64,000 nt of DNA from Bacteroidota bacterium (GTDB taxonomy: Bacteria; Bacteroidota; Ignavibacteria; Kryptoniales; JAKASW01). The position numbers and the translations under genes were made by a program. Where the stretch lies: positions 1 to 64,000 of the forward strand of contig JAJYIT010000023.1 in the NCBI GenBank assembly GCA_021789975.1, in the 5' to 3' direction. How positions within the stretch are numbered: position 1 is the first letter of the stretch; each line of letters begins with the position of its first letter. The notes beneath the pieces were generated by a model. It was not told the DNA's origin and searched no databases. It saw nothing but the letters and a program-made list of their open reading frames with translations. Positions 46,390 to 55,108 of this stretch are shown here, one piece after another.

Positions 46390-46869
46390 TTAGTCCTGCT
46401 TATGATGAGCTTCATGGCCACCCATGGTGCTATCGGCGGATTTCTTCTGCATCTTGTGGTGGTCCATCATCCCTCCACCCATCATCATTTTCATCATCAT
46501 CTCGTGCATCTCCTCATTTTTCATCATCTTCTTGCACATCGACATCATGGAGGCCGTGTCGCTTTTCATGTGTTCCATCATTTTGTCCATCATCATCATG
46601 CGCATGTGCTCGTCGGAGGCGATGCGATCCATCATCATGTTCATCATGGATGAATCCTTCATCATCTCCATCATTTGCTGCTTTTGCTCGGCTTCACTCC
46701 GCTTTTTCTCTTGGGCCTGTGCCCCGGCAAAAAGAAAAATGACCGTTAGCAACGCCACGACAAATGTGAATCGTCTTCCCGTTCGAGTCGCGGTCTTCGA
46801 GACTTCCCCGCCTAGCGGGATTTTCCCGATTGAGTCGGGATCTTCGACACTTCGTTCAACGTTAAACAT
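46390..46869 (-). CDS. Met- and His-rich periplasmic protein
   Basis: Protein of 159 aa from the ATG at 46869, preceded by AAAGGAGG. The signal core is FVVALLTVIFLFAGAQAQ (about 34-52). The mature part is one long Met-rich helix (KQQMMEMMKDSSMMNMMMD, HMRMMMMDKMMEHM, EMMMKMMMGGGMMDHH) ending in a His tail (GGHEAHHK). A Cu(I)/Ag(I)-sequestering role is likely by composition. The signal peptide n-region (SIGKIPLGGEVSKTATRTG) is encoded by a palindromic element (46807-46849) that seems to have been inserted and kept in frame. Confidence 0.72.
   Translation of the reverse strand: MFNVERSVEDPDSIGKIPLGGEVSKTATRTGRRFTFVVALLTVIFLFAGAQAQEKKRSEAEQKQQMMEMMKDSSMMNMMMDRIASDEHMRMMMMDKMMEHMKSDTASMMSMCKKMMKNEEMHEMMMKMMMGGGMMDHHKMQKKSADSTMGGHEAHHKQD
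46807..46849. repeat. Double palindromic element inside a reading frame
   Basis: CCCGC-cta-GCGGG (46807-46819) and TCCCGA-ttgag-TCGGGA (46824-46840) are adjacent perfect hairpins, followed by TCTTCGACA. The CCCGCnnGCGGGATCTTCGACA core recurs at 56298-56319. Confidence 0.6.
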
Positions 46870-46915
46870 GATATCCTCCTTTGTTTGTGATTCGGTTTGA
46901 TAGACATCTTTGTTG

Positions 46916-47257
46916 CTATCTTCCAATTCCCGATGTAATCCTGGCCGCAAACAGGACTAACCAGCTCGCAGCTAATCCCGCGACGGCTCCATCAACGAAT
47001 CCAAATAATGCACCAAATGCTGTCGGTAATTCAGCAATCTGGGACGTGAAAAGACGGGCAGTTAAAAACGGAAACTCGGAATTGAACATCGGCAACATGT
47101 CGTGCATTCGTCCCAAAATCAGGTAGGTTGCCGACCAAAACACACCAAAGGTGAGTGCCACTATCCAGGGTATATAGTTCGTCTTCCTGCCGGCGCGCCG
47201 ACCAACGGTTTGGGCAGCGTTACGAAACGGAAATCTTTCCATGTTTGCTTCCATCAC
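46916..47257 (-). CDS. Small membrane protein of unknown function
   Basis: Protein of 113 aa with two hydrophobic segments (about 29-50 and 78-108) and a basic N-terminus (NAAQTVGRRAGRKTNY). The style is that of small DUF5676-like membrane proteins found in copper clusters, but I cannot assign it. It overlaps the upstream gene's stop by ATGA. Confidence 0.6.
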   Translation of the reverse strand: MMEANMERFPFRNAAQTVGRRAGRKTNYIPWIVALTFGVFWSATYLILGRMHDMLPMFNSEFPFLTARLFTSQIAELPTAFGALFGFVDGAVAGLAASWLVLFAARITSGIGR

Positions 47258-47466
47258 GCCACCTCCCGGATAGTTGAATTTGAATTCATGCCGGCATTAT
47301 CTCCGAGGAAATAGGTGCCTGCATCAAAGAGGCACCTACAGGGCGAACCACATTCACAATTGGTTTCGCGCTTTGCACAAGGGCGGCCAAAGACAACCCC
47401 ATCATTACCGAGTGAGCAATCGGGTTCCATTTCCAAGTGCATCTCCATCGCCATTCCTGAGTTCAT
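47254..47466 (-). CDS. Small Cys- and Met-rich protein
   Basis: Protein of 70 aa from the ATG at 47466 (AAAGG 9 bases upstream). The frame extends 20 codons further but through a repeat. MNSGMAMEMHLEMEPDC and RPCAKRETNCECGSPCRCLFD give a dense set of Met and Cys, suggesting metal binding like a metallothionein. No family recognised. It is translationally coupled (ATGA) to the downstream membrane protein. Confidence 0.5.
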   Translation of the reverse strand: MNSGMAMEMHLEMEPDCSLGNDGVVFGRPCAKRETNCECGSPCRCLFDAGTYFLGDNAGMNSNSTIREVA

Positions 47467-47625
47467 CTTGTAACCTTTCTTTTTCACACCCAAAGACGCT
47501 GAGCCTCGCCCACGGTTACAGTTCATTTGAGGTCTGATTCAAAAGTGTTTTTAACATAGCTCTCCGTTACAATCCCGAAGCCCTCGTTTTTCAATAAGTC
47601 ATTCCTTTTTTCTTCCTAATATTTT

Positions 47626-48762
47626 TCATGCTTGCGCACCATGCGCTCCCTTTCCGTGCCTGCACCACACGCAATCACAATCCACATGCATGCATTGTTT
47701 ATCTATCAGACGTGAATGATACCAGCGTTTTGCGATTTGGAACATCACCGCCTTGAGAGGCGATGGATTGTACCTCTTTCTGAGCCACTCAATGGGGTCT
47801 TCGAGCTTATCCACGATAGACAGAGCTTTCTCGTAGCCGCGATTTCCAAGGAGCGAGAAAATGAGCCGGTCGGCGACCGACACTTCAAGTATTTTCTCTA
47901 TTTTTTCCTGGACAAGGCGCTCATAAGATTCGCCCGATATTATGCTCTGGGCAGCTAAATATCCAGACATCATGGCGTATCTCATTCCGAATCCCCACAG
48001 CCCGTCCTGGAAACCGGCACTTTCGCCGACATACCAGAACCTGTTGCCTTTCGTCACAGGTTTGAAGAAGAAGTTCACAAAACCTCCGAACTCCCTCGGC
48101 TCCCTGATGACGATTTCAACCAACTTTCTCATTCTATTGAGCGCACTCTCGAAATACTTCCGCTCGCTCCTGAAATCTTCAAACAGGCAGGTCGCGAAAG
48201 TCGCCTTGCCTCCGTTTATGAGGAGATAAGCGTAGGCTTTTGGTGCAATCCGGTTATCGACAAGAGTGATTGCAGCGTCCTCATGCGATGTCGAAAAAAC
48301 TATACCTTTAGCAATTGCATCCGCTGACTTCGGTCCGGTAGCTACTACTGCCTTCCCCTGTTTGACCTCATCCACTTTATCATTCCAAACGATTTTCACG
48401 CCTGCCGCAATCGCCTGTTCCTTTAGCCCGTGATCGAGAGATTCTCCATTCGCTCCCCGCTCCACCAGGTAGAAAAGCGTCCTTTGGAATTTCACGAGAT
48501 GTCTTTTGCCCGACGGTGTGAACACTGCCAATTCGCTGTAAGGTTTGCACAAGAAGACTGTCGAGATCCCAACGCTGGCCAAGAAATCAATCGTATCTTC
48601 CTTCGTTGACCAGTTCTCCAACCCCTGGAAATCGCCGTTGAATCGCAAACCGACATTGTCGTTTTGTTCGTGTACGACCACTTCGATGTTGGCTTTTGCA
48701 AGATTAATCGCGGCTGTAAGACCGGCCGGTCCAGCACCTATAATATGGATTGGCTCGCTCAC
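47626..48762 (-). CDS. FAD-dependent NAD(P)/FAD oxidoreductase (geranylgeranyl reductase-like) with Cys-rich tail
   Basis: Flavoprotein of 378 aa. The N-terminal dinucleotide-binding motif HIIGAGPAGLTAAINLAKA is followed by EQNDNVGLRFNGDF. A mid motif (VGESAGFQDGLWGFGMRYAM) is the second FAD contact typical of the geranylgeranyl reductase/halogenase-like group. The C-terminal 25 residues end CMHVDCDCVWCRHGKGAHGA, a Cys/His cluster unusual for the family that may bind metal. It is encoded with a methyltransferase-like membrane protein (ATGA overlap). Substrate unknown. Confidence 0.75.
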   Translation of the reverse strand: MSEPIHIIGAGPAGLTAAINLAKANIEVVVHEQNDNVGLRFNGDFQGLENWSTKEDTIDFLASVGISTVFLCKPYSELAVFTPSGKRHLVKFQRTLFYLVERGANGESLDHGLKEQAIAAGVKIVWNDKVDEVKQGKAVVATGPKSADAIAKGIVFSTSHEDAAITLVDNRIAPKAYAYLLINGGKATFATCLFEDFRSERKYFESALNRMRKLVEIVIREPREFGGFVNFFFKPVTKGNRFWYVGESAGFQDGLWGFGMRYAMMSGYLAAQSIISGESYERLVQEKIEKILEVSVADRLIFSLLGNRGYEKALSIVDKLEDPIEWLRKRYNPSPLKAVMFQIAKRWYHSRLIDKQCMHVDCDCVWCRHGKGAHGAQA

Positions 48763-49412
48763 CCAGCTACCTCAAGTCTCTTCGGGAACTTGACTCCCGA
48801 CTTGGGAACAAAGCGAGGTATAGCCCTCTCGTATTCCCTGTACTCCTCACCAAACTTGGTTTCCATATCACGTTCTTCTCGCAAAGAGAGTTTGTAATAG
48901 GCATAAGTCAATATGGGAAACATGACAAGAGTGAGGATGGTGGGCCATTGGATCAGCATCCCGATTGTCACAAGGAAAAGTCCTGAGTATTGTGGATGCC
49001 TTACCCGCGCATACAGACCTTCGGTCACCAGGCCGCCGCTTCCGTGGTAAATGTGGTTCCACCCCGATCCCATGATCCAGAGTCCGATCAGCATTACAAA
49101 GCCGCCTATCTGGCATATAACAAGTTTAACCCACTCGGGTGCACCGAACAGTGTACCGAGCAAGTGCCCATTGACATGTCCGAAAGGGTTGGCAACGCCT
49201 AACTTGTTCCCGAAAAGGGAGAGCAGAATGTATATCGTCAGCGGGAAACCGTACATCTCCGTGAAGAGAGCGACGATAAAGGCGGCAAATATTCCAAGTG
49301 TCCGCCATTCATATTTCTTCTTCGGCTTAAGGAACCCGATGGCAAAAGCCGCAAATATAACCACGTTGATAAGCACCATGGTCCAGAGTCCGTAGTCATA
49401 CGATTCGTGCAT
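48759..49412 (-). CDS. Isoprenylcysteine methyltransferase-like (ICMT/PEMT) membrane protein
   Basis: Membrane protein of 217 aa with about five transmembrane helices. It ends in the signature of the ICMT/phospholipid methyltransferase family: GLYARVRHPQYSGLFLVTIG, then LREERDMETKFGEEYREYERAIPRF. In bacteria such proteins methylate lipids or have unknown substrates. Coupled by ATGA to the flavoprotein gene. No partner prenyl-protein system is visible. Confidence 0.8.
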   Translation of the reverse strand: MHESYDYGLWTMVLINVVIFAAFAIGFLKPKKKYEWRTLGIFAAFIVALFTEMYGFPLTIYILLSLFGNKLGVANPFGHVNGHLLGTLFGAPEWVKLVICQIGGFVMLIGLWIMGSGWNHIYHGSGGLVTEGLYARVRHPQYSGLFLVTIGMLIQWPTILTLVMFPILTYAYYKLSLREERDMETKFGEEYREYERAIPRFVPKSGVKFPKRLEVAG

Positions 49413-49434
49413 AGCGTTTCTCCTTTCTCAATAG

Positions 49435-49499
49435 AGGAGACAGGAAACAGGAACAAGGAAACAAATTTCCTTTCTCCTGCCTCCTATCTCCTTTCTCCT
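49435..49499. repeat. GGAGACAGG-type inverted repeat
   Basis: GAGGAGACAGGAAACAGGAA on the left and TTTCTCCTGCCTCCTATCTCC on the right are imperfect inverted arms, filling the whole spacer between the methyltransferase-like and YHS genes. Same family as 56580-56637. Confidence 0.6.
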
Positions 49500-49503
49500 C
49501 ACG

Positions 49504-49710
49504 TCAGTGATGATGTTCGTGTCCTCCACTCTCTTTCGGCTTGGCATACTTCGACGGTTCTTTGTCGAAAGCAGCCTTGCACGAAGGTGAGCAGAAGTAA
49601 TAAGTGGTACCCTGGTACTCACTCTTCGCAGTCGCTTTTTTCTCATCGATCTGCATTCCGCATACCGGGTCGTGAGTCGCCGCAGGGCGGGATTTCGCTT
49701 CGCTTAACAT
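49504..49710 (-). CDS. YHS domain protein with His tail
   Basis: Protein of 68 aa consisting of one YHS domain (DPVCGMQIDEKKA ... TYYFCSPSCKAAFDKEP) with the usual Cys pair sets (CGM, FCSPSC) and a C-terminal HEHHH tail. The YHS fold is a metal-binding module found in copper ATPases; free-standing copies probably act as copper or other metal chaperones or sensors. Confidence 0.85.
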   Translation of the reverse strand: MLSEAKSRPAATHDPVCGMQIDEKKATAKSEYQGTTYYFCSPSCKAAFDKEPSKYAKPKESGGHEHHH

Positions 49711-49723
49711 TTCATATCTCCTT

Positions 49724-50416
49724 TCAAGAGTTTGTTATTTTGTACCATGAAATATGCTCATACAAACTGGACCAGAGCATTCCGAAAGAGAACGCAAAAA
49801 GTAATTCCTCAAGCGGAATTCCTAGCAACAGAATCCCGGTCAGGGCTTTTAAATTCCATACATGAATGACATAACTGGGAAAGAAAGAGAGCAGGCTGAG
49901 GAAGAAGACGAAGTAATAGACCAGGAATAGCAGTCCTCCAATCCATATTTTCCACCTCAGGTCGGGTCTGCAGTATAGCGTCAGCAGTGCGCCGGCAAAC
50001 ATCGCAATTACCCCGCAGTAAATGTGGTTTAATTTCGTAAATATGGCGAGCGCGAGGAATATCGGGATGGGTGAACTCAGAAAGTAGATATGCAATCTAT
50101 GTCGGCTGTGCATCATTTCAGATGCGTCCATCTTCGTGACATTCCTCCTGTAAATTACTCTATATAAAACCGAGGATGTTCCTGCGATGGCAAACGTAAA
50201 GATGAAACTCTCGATGTCGAACCCCGTTCGCTGCGCCAGGTCGAACAAGCTCGGAGGGTTCCAGTAAGCCGGGACAAACAGAGGTTCCGTGAAACCGAAC
50301 AGCATCGTGCCGAGACTAATCGACATCATCTCTTTCCGGAACGATGGTTTTGATAAATACAGAATTATCCAGACCATCAGAAAGAGCAATGACCATATGA
50401 ACCAGACGTAGTGCAT
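49724..50416 (-). CDS. Lycopene cyclase-domain-like membrane protein
   Basis: Membrane protein of about 230 aa with seven or so helices, from the ATG at 50416 (four bases after the upstream stop). The end motif IPLEELLFAFSFGMLWSSLYEHI resembles the PLEEFLFxF signature of lycopene cyclase-type (CrtYc/d-like) domains. No carotenoid genes are nearby, so a cyclase role is doubtful. Part of a tight run with YHS-like genes. Confidence 0.6.
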   Translation of the reverse strand: MHYVWFIWSLLFLMVWIILYLSKPSFRKEMMSISLGTMLFGFTEPLFVPAYWNPPSLFDLAQRTGFDIESFIFTFAIAGTSSVLYRVIYRRNVTKMDASEMMHSRHRLHIYFLSSPIPIFLALAIFTKLNHIYCGVIAMFAGALLTLYCRPDLRWKIWIGGLLFLVYYFVFFLSLLSFFPSYVIHVWNLKALTGILLLGIPLEELLFAFSFGMLWSSLYEHISWYKITNS

Positions 50417-50420
50417 TTGA

Positions 50421-50561
50421 TTAAGATATCCTTTCAGCTGGATCTTCAAATTCGCTCTGGCACAAAAGGTAGCAGACAAAATATACTTCCCCATTGAAAT
50501 TGGCTTTTGCGCAGGTTTTGTTCTTGTTCAATTTCTTATTGCATACCAGACATCGGCTCAT
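50421..50561 (-). CDS. Very small YHS/TRASH-like Cys protein
   Basis: Protein of 46 aa from the ATG at 50561 (GGAGG 7 bases before, overlapping the previous gene's end). CLVCNKKLNKNKTC and GEVYFVCYLLCQSEF give the CxxC ... CxxxC arrangement of a minimal TRASH/YHS metal-binding fold. Too short for confident family assignment but the strong ribosome site and tight spacing support it. Confidence 0.6.
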   Translation of the reverse strand: MSRCLVCNKKLNKNKTCAKANFNGEVYFVCYLLCQSEFEDPAERIS

Positions 50562-50562
50562 T

Positions 50563-53004
50563 TCAATCCTCCGTAGTAGAAGTTTGTGAAGCGGGATTTC
50601 CCCTAAGCAAAATTGCCAGCGCACTCGCCGCAATCAAATAAGAAATTGCGCCGAGTGCAAGACTTGAGTTATATCCATTCGTCATCGCGATAATTATAGC
50701 AAGCGCGCTCCCGACGACGGATGCGATTCCGTTGATCGCCCACATCCACGGTATCGCCGGTCCACCGAGCCGTTTTTCAGCAAGACGCAGGCAGGTCGGG
50801 AACATCATTCCCATCGGAAATCCCTGGATAAACAACGTCGCCGCGGCAATGGCCCTCAACGTCGAAAGACTCGCCCCTTGCAGGTTATTAAAGATCGGAG
50901 GGGCAAGGAAAAGTACTAGAAGCGCAAGCACCGCGCTCACCAGACCTGCGACCACGGCAGCAGACGGCTTCGTTCTATTTGAAAGTAAGCTTCCCGCACC
51001 GCTTCCGGCAAGGAGTGACGCGAGCAGCAGCGCAAGGCTCCGCGATGGGTCGCCAAGATAGAACACTAACTTCTGGAACAGGGCAAGCTCGATTATAATG
51101 TATCCCAATCCAATTGATATAAAGAACACGGGGAGCCACCACGAGAATTTCCTGACGTTGTGTCGGGTGTCATTGGCTGCGGCCAGGCCTTTGAACCATG
51201 ATGCCGGGATAACGAGAACTGCCACAAGCAATCCCAACGACAGCCACAGAAGTGTATATAAAACCTGCGGAGTCGAGAAATCATATTGGAAAAAGAATGG
51301 GCGGTTGTCTGTTGGCGGCACGAGGTTCATTCCGGTACCTGTTTCCAAACGAGCAAGCGACAGTTTTCCATCCGCAACCCCGGTGAACACAGGATTCATC
51401 ATCGGTATGCCCTGGTCGATGCTTGTCGAAAGCGAGAAGCGGGCCATTTGCTGTTCAGCACCAGGAATGTATGACGCCCGCGGATCGAATTGCGAGAAAT
51501 TATGGACTCCTATATGCAAGAACGTGGCCTCCCAGTTCGGCACCGGCGTTTTCCTCAACCCGAAAAGAGGCATCATGTCGGATCCGAGAATGTATATCCG
51601 GCTCATCGCCTGCTGCACAGACAATCCCCTCATCTGCAAAGCTGCCACAGCCGTCGTCATCATCTTCGCTGCTTCCGGCATATTGTGTGCCATGACCAAC
51701 AGTGTTCCATTGTCTGTCAGATGATCGTAGTAATCCTCGAAGGCGTTCTTCGTGAAAAGATAACTCTCGGAGAGCGCAAACGCATTTAAGCTTTGGCTGC
51801 TTTTTGTTATCGGCATGAAGAGCGTAATCAGGTCATACTGTCGATCACTGCGGCGTACGTAATTCCTCCCTTCTGCAACGACTACCTTCACGTTTCTGAA
51901 CCGTGTGTATATTCCTCCGTCGAATCCGCTGTAGTCCTTGACTATCGATATCATCTGCGGATTGATATCGACGGCGGTAATCTTCTTGTAACCTGCTTTG
52001 AGAGCAAGCAGTACATCACGTCCACCGCCAGGACCGATAACAAGTGCAGAGTTCTTAATGCTGTCGGGCAAATCCAGCAGCGGAAGCATCCCCCAGAAAC
52101 CGCCGACCGCCTCGAGGATAGCATTTGAGGAGTCAGAGAGCGACCCGTTGAACCGGATCATGTTAGCTCCGGCAGCTCCATCTATGAAGATTGCCATGAG
52201 TGAGGTGTCGGAATCGAATCGGACCAGATCGGTTCGTCCAAATGCGCTCCATCGCGAATCGATAATCTTCGCGGAGTTTCCCTGGATAGTCATAAGCCTG
52301 TAGAGGTCTTTGTTCGGATCCCGCCCGATCGGTACGTCTCCGAGAATAGCGTTGTTGAAATTAGCGAAGAAGAGGACTCCCGCCACAATTGCTACCGGAA
52401 TGTCAAACGACCAGCGCTTGAAATTTCCTGCCGTTGCAATCAGCGCGATTACAGAGAGAACAAATGCAAGCAGTAAAATGGCCTGGATGGGTCCCTGCCA
52501 GTCGATGAGAGGCGGAAACAGCAGCGCACCGACGGCCGCTCCAAACAAATCGAAGGCATACAGGAGACTCGTAAGTCGCGGAAACAGCCGGAAGAGCCGG
52601 GAAAACACAAAACCGGAGGCTGCAAAAGGAAGAGCGGCGGAAAGAGCGACAACAGTTTTACCCAGGGTGGGACCGACTTTCAGAATCAAAATAATCGCAG
52701 CGACGAGTGCCAGAACCGTGAGCACTATCCCGATCACAGGAAAATTATCTTCGTCGGAATTGTCTGCGCGCTTTCGAGAGTAGAAGTATTCGATTAGCGC
52801 TCCAATCGAAATGCCGAGCAACGAAACGCCGACAATCAAAAAGACATACTGATTTGTCAGCAGTACCGAAGCTATGCGGGTAAGCAGAATTTCGTAAGCC
52901 AACATGACGGCTGAGAGAGTGAACGTGATTGCGACAAGCCGCCAACGGGAAGCAGATGACCTCTCAGTCGATTCAGGTTGTGCCGTTCGGTTTATATTTT
53001 CCAT
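50563..53004 (-). CDS. Membrane-fused spermidine synthase-like protein
   Basis: Protein of 813 aa from the ATG at 53004 (AGGAGA 10 bases upstream; other ATGs up to 53073 overlap the previous gene). About seven N-terminal transmembrane helices, a cytoplasmic spermidine synthase-like Rossmann domain (LVIGPGGGRDVLLALKAGYKK, then VDINPQMI), and about seven C-terminal helices. These fusion proteins are common but their reaction is not established; the polyamine-site residues cannot be confirmed here. Co-directional with the site-2 protease gene (25-base gap). Confidence 0.82.
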   Translation of the reverse strand: MENINRTAQPESTERSSASRWRLVAITFTLSAVMLAYEILLTRIASVLLTNQYVFLIVGVSLLGISIGALIEYFYSRKRADNSDEDNFPVIGIVLTVLALVAAIILILKVGPTLGKTVVALSAALPFAASGFVFSRLFRLFPRLTSLLYAFDLFGAAVGALLFPPLIDWQGPIQAILLLAFVLSVIALIATAGNFKRWSFDIPVAIVAGVLFFANFNNAILGDVPIGRDPNKDLYRLMTIQGNSAKIIDSRWSAFGRTDLVRFDSDTSLMAIFIDGAAGANMIRFNGSLSDSSNAILEAVGGFWGMLPLLDLPDSIKNSALVIGPGGGRDVLLALKAGYKKITAVDINPQMISIVKDYSGFDGGIYTRFRNVKVVVAEGRNYVRRSDRQYDLITLFMPITKSSQSLNAFALSESYLFTKNAFEDYYDHLTDNGTLLVMAHNMPEAAKMMTTAVAALQMRGLSVQQAMSRIYILGSDMMPLFGLRKTPVPNWEATFLHIGVHNFSQFDPRASYIPGAEQQMARFSLSTSIDQGIPMMNPVFTGVADGKLSLARLETGTGMNLVPPTDNRPFFFQYDFSTPQVLYTLLWLSLGLLVAVLVIPASWFKGLAAANDTRHNVRKFSWWLPVFFISIGLGYIIIELALFQKLVFYLGDPSRSLALLLASLLAGSGAGSLLSNRTKPSAAVVAGLVSAVLALLVLFLAPPIFNNLQGASLSTLRAIAAATLFIQGFPMGMMFPTCLRLAEKRLGGPAIPWMWAINGIASVVGSALAIIIAMTNGYNSSLALGAISYLIAASALAILLRGNPASQTSTTED

Positions 53005-53029
53005 AGCATTGTTCTCCTGGTAATAGTTT

Positions 53030-54382
53030 TCACTCATAGGGACAGAAAATTCCGAGCGCATTGTAGAACGCATGCGGCACCGGCGTCAACATGAGGAAAA
53101 GAAGCACAAATGCGAATGCACCAAGTGCCACTCTTCGGGAATCCAACTTTGAGAAATCGTTCAACGGCGGAGGGCTTTTTATTCCGGCGATGAAGAAAAC
53201 TATAATAGCCCAGATGAGAAGGCCCGACCATACAAACAACGCGAGGAGGAAAAGGGCGAATAGCGCCACCATCCCGATTACCTCAGCCTTACGTCTCCCG
53301 AAGAGCGCATGTGCAACATGACCTCCGTCGAGCTGTCCGATCGGGAGCAGGTTCAGCGCCGTCACCAATATTCCCAGCCAGCCTGCAAATGCGAGCGGGC
53401 TCATGAGAATATTGTGGCCCTCGATAAGACGGTCGCCAAGCGATAGTTTTGCAAGCAGGGCAAAGAGAACAGAGGAGCCTACGTCTGAGCCTCTTTGCAT
53501 CATGGTAGCGGTATTCACAGCGGGAAGAACTGTTGAAGACTGAAGTCCTATCAGAAGTGCCGGAATTGCAAACACAAGCCCGGCAAGCGGGCCCGCGATG
53601 CCCACGTCAAAGAGCGCACGCCTGTCTTTCGACGGCGACTTCATCTGTATGAATGCTCCGAACGTTCCAAGAGCAAACGGAACCGGAATAAAGTATGGCA
53701 GCGTCACTTTCATGTTGTGTGCGCGCGCAGTGAAATAGTGTCCTAGTTCGTGTGCGCCCAGTATAATCATGAGCCCGAGTGCGTAAGGCAGGCCGGCGGC
53801 AAACCTCCAGGGCTCATTCCACAGATTTATTCCCTGATATGCAGCTCCGACCCACGTCGTTGTTCCCAACGTCAATAGAAACAGGACAATGTTGAGCCAT
53901 GGACTGGGTTTTTTCTCCTCATGTTTTCCCAGAGCACCGGACTTCAGAACTATGATGGGTTTCCCAGCTTCATCCTCCTGGAGATAAGCCGACGTGTCCG
54001 TGTTGGCGAAGTGCCTCTGCAGCGTCTCATAAGCCGTGTCGGAATCGACGAGCAGTTTCCCTCTCAGAACAAGACTGTCCTCCACTCTTTCCTGGTTCGT
54101 GATCCACATGACATCTGATGCGCTATGCGCCAACGTGGTCATCAGGTTACTGTCTTCTTGCGGCGTGGAAGTATCTTCTTTCGATACCTCCTCATCTTCT
54201 TCCCGCATCGGGACGCCTCCCATGAAGAGGAACATGACGACACAGCAAATGATGAGAAACAGGAAGAAGAATAGCGGGCTTATCGTGATCCCGCTCAGAG
54301 CGAGCACGAAGAAAAGAACGAGCGGCAGGATGCAAACAAGGATCATCAGGAGGGTATGTCCAAAATCGTGTTTGTGTTCCAT
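53030..54382 (-). CDS. Site-2 protease-like M50 family membrane peptidase
   Basis: Membrane metalloprotease of 450 aa. A short helical N-terminus and a soluble domain (about 60-155) precede the catalytic helices with LGAHELGHYF (HExxH zinc site) and the second-site motif LNLLPIGQLDGGH (Asp ligand). The layout is that of the plant/cyanobacterial EGY-like and bacterial long S2P proteins. It could cleave membrane-bound regulators or leftover signal peptides; the ECF sigma factor at 56.6 kb has no visible anti-sigma factor that would make a target. Confidence 0.88.
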   Translation of the reverse strand: MEHKHDFGHTLLMILVCILPLVLFFVLALSGITISPLFFFLFLIICCVVMFLFMGGVPMREEDEEVSKEDTSTPQEDSNLMTTLAHSASDVMWITNQERVEDSLVLRGKLLVDSDTAYETLQRHFANTDTSAYLQEDEAGKPIIVLKSGALGKHEEKKPSPWLNIVLFLLTLGTTTWVGAAYQGINLWNEPWRFAAGLPYALGLMIILGAHELGHYFTARAHNMKVTLPYFIPVPFALGTFGAFIQMKSPSKDRRALFDVGIAGPLAGLVFAIPALLIGLQSSTVLPAVNTATMMQRGSDVGSSVLFALLAKLSLGDRLIEGHNILMSPLAFAGWLGILVTALNLLPIGQLDGGHVAHALFGRRKAEVIGMVALFALFLLALFVWSGLLIWAIIVFFIAGIKSPPPLNDFSKLDSRRVALGAFAFVLLFLMLTPVPHAFYNALGIFCPYE

Positions 54383-54400
54383 TTTATCACTCCTTCAATG

Positions 54401-54613
54401 TCAATGATGATGGTGAGACATTTGTTGTCCCTCTTCGGTAGGTTGGCCTCTGTCTCCCTGTTGAGGATTGTCCTGGCCGCCGTGCTGCCCATGGGATCCG
54501 TGACTGCCTCCGTGCGAATGTCCTCCGCCGCAACCTCCCATGCCGCCATGACCACGATGCATGAAGAACATCAAGAGGGCAAATCCGATCAAAAAAAGGA
54601 GAGTCGATGACAT
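54401..54613 (-). CDS. Small His/Gly-rich membrane protein (DUF2933-like)
   Basis: Protein of 70 aa from the ATG at 54613 (AAAGGTGG upstream). One transmembrane helix (about 4-20) is followed by HRGHGGMGGCGGGHSHGGSH and a HHHH end. Such short anchored His-rich proteins occur in heavy-metal loci and presumably bind metal ions. Confidence 0.6.
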   Translation of the reverse strand: MSSTLLFLIGFALLMFFMHRGHGGMGGCGGGHSHGGSHGSHGQHGGQDNPQQGDRGQPTEEGQQMSHHHH

Positions 54614-54628
54614 GGTTTTCACCACCTT

Positions 54629-54970
54629 TCATGCAAGTGCGTCGATGCCGTGCATTTTTGTGCGGATGCTGACGGCATCTTCGACGTTTGTGACGAATAT
54701 TTTCCCATCGCCCGGCTGACCGCTGTGAGCGTGGTCGAGGATTGAGCCGACCACGATGTCGGCAAGGTCATCGGAGCATATAAGCTCAATCTTAACGGCC
54801 TTGCTGTACCTCTGGCAGTACTCCATGGAGATGTTCAATTCCTTCTTATCCGCCCAGCTCCCGAGCAAAGATACGTCGATGACCGTCATTCCATTGATGC
54901 CTATTGCCTCGAGATGCGAAATCACTGTGTCCGCTCTCTCTGGCCTGATGTACGCTTTTATCTCTTTCAT
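54629..54970 (-). CDS. P-II-like (GlnB-fold) protein
   Basis: Protein of 113 aa from the ATG at 54970 (AAAGGAGAGG upstream). MKEIKAYIRPERADTVISHL, SLLGSWADKKELN and GDGKIFVTNVEDAVSIRT match the P-II fold (the last near the ATP-binding end). The T-loop region lacks the uridylylated Tyr motif. There is no amtB or glnA nearby, so a nitrogen role is not supported. P-II-like proteins in metal clusters (CutA- or PII-like) may bind metals or nucleotides. Confidence 0.8.
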   Translation of the reverse strand: MKEIKAYIRPERADTVISHLEAIGINGMTVIDVSLLGSWADKKELNISMEYCQRYSKAVKIELICSDDLADIVVGSILDHAHSGQPGDGKIFVTNVEDAVSIRTKMHGIDALA

Positions 54971-55020
54971 AGGATCCTCTCCTTTCACAATTTCGTTTTT
55001 TTGCTAAGAATAAATTTGTC

Positions 55021-55095
55021 TCTTGTAGCGCTCTGCGCAAAGCGCTAAGCGCAGCGCGAAAACGTTTTGCGCTATGCTCTTTGCGCCATGCGCAA
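55021..55095. repeat. GCGC-rich inverted repeat (GCAAAGCGC family)
   Basis: GCGCAAAGCGCTAAGCGCAG and TTTGCGCTATGCTCTTTGCGC (approximate) are palindromic repeats filling the spacer between the P-II-like and cupredoxin genes. Confidence 0.5.
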
Positions 55096-55108
55096 GCTCC
55101 ATCCTCTT

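Noticed and set aside
49724-50416. Carotenoid biosynthesis gene
   Set aside because: The lycopene-cyclase-like motif is present but there is no phytoene synthase or desaturase in the window, so a carotenoid role is not claimed.
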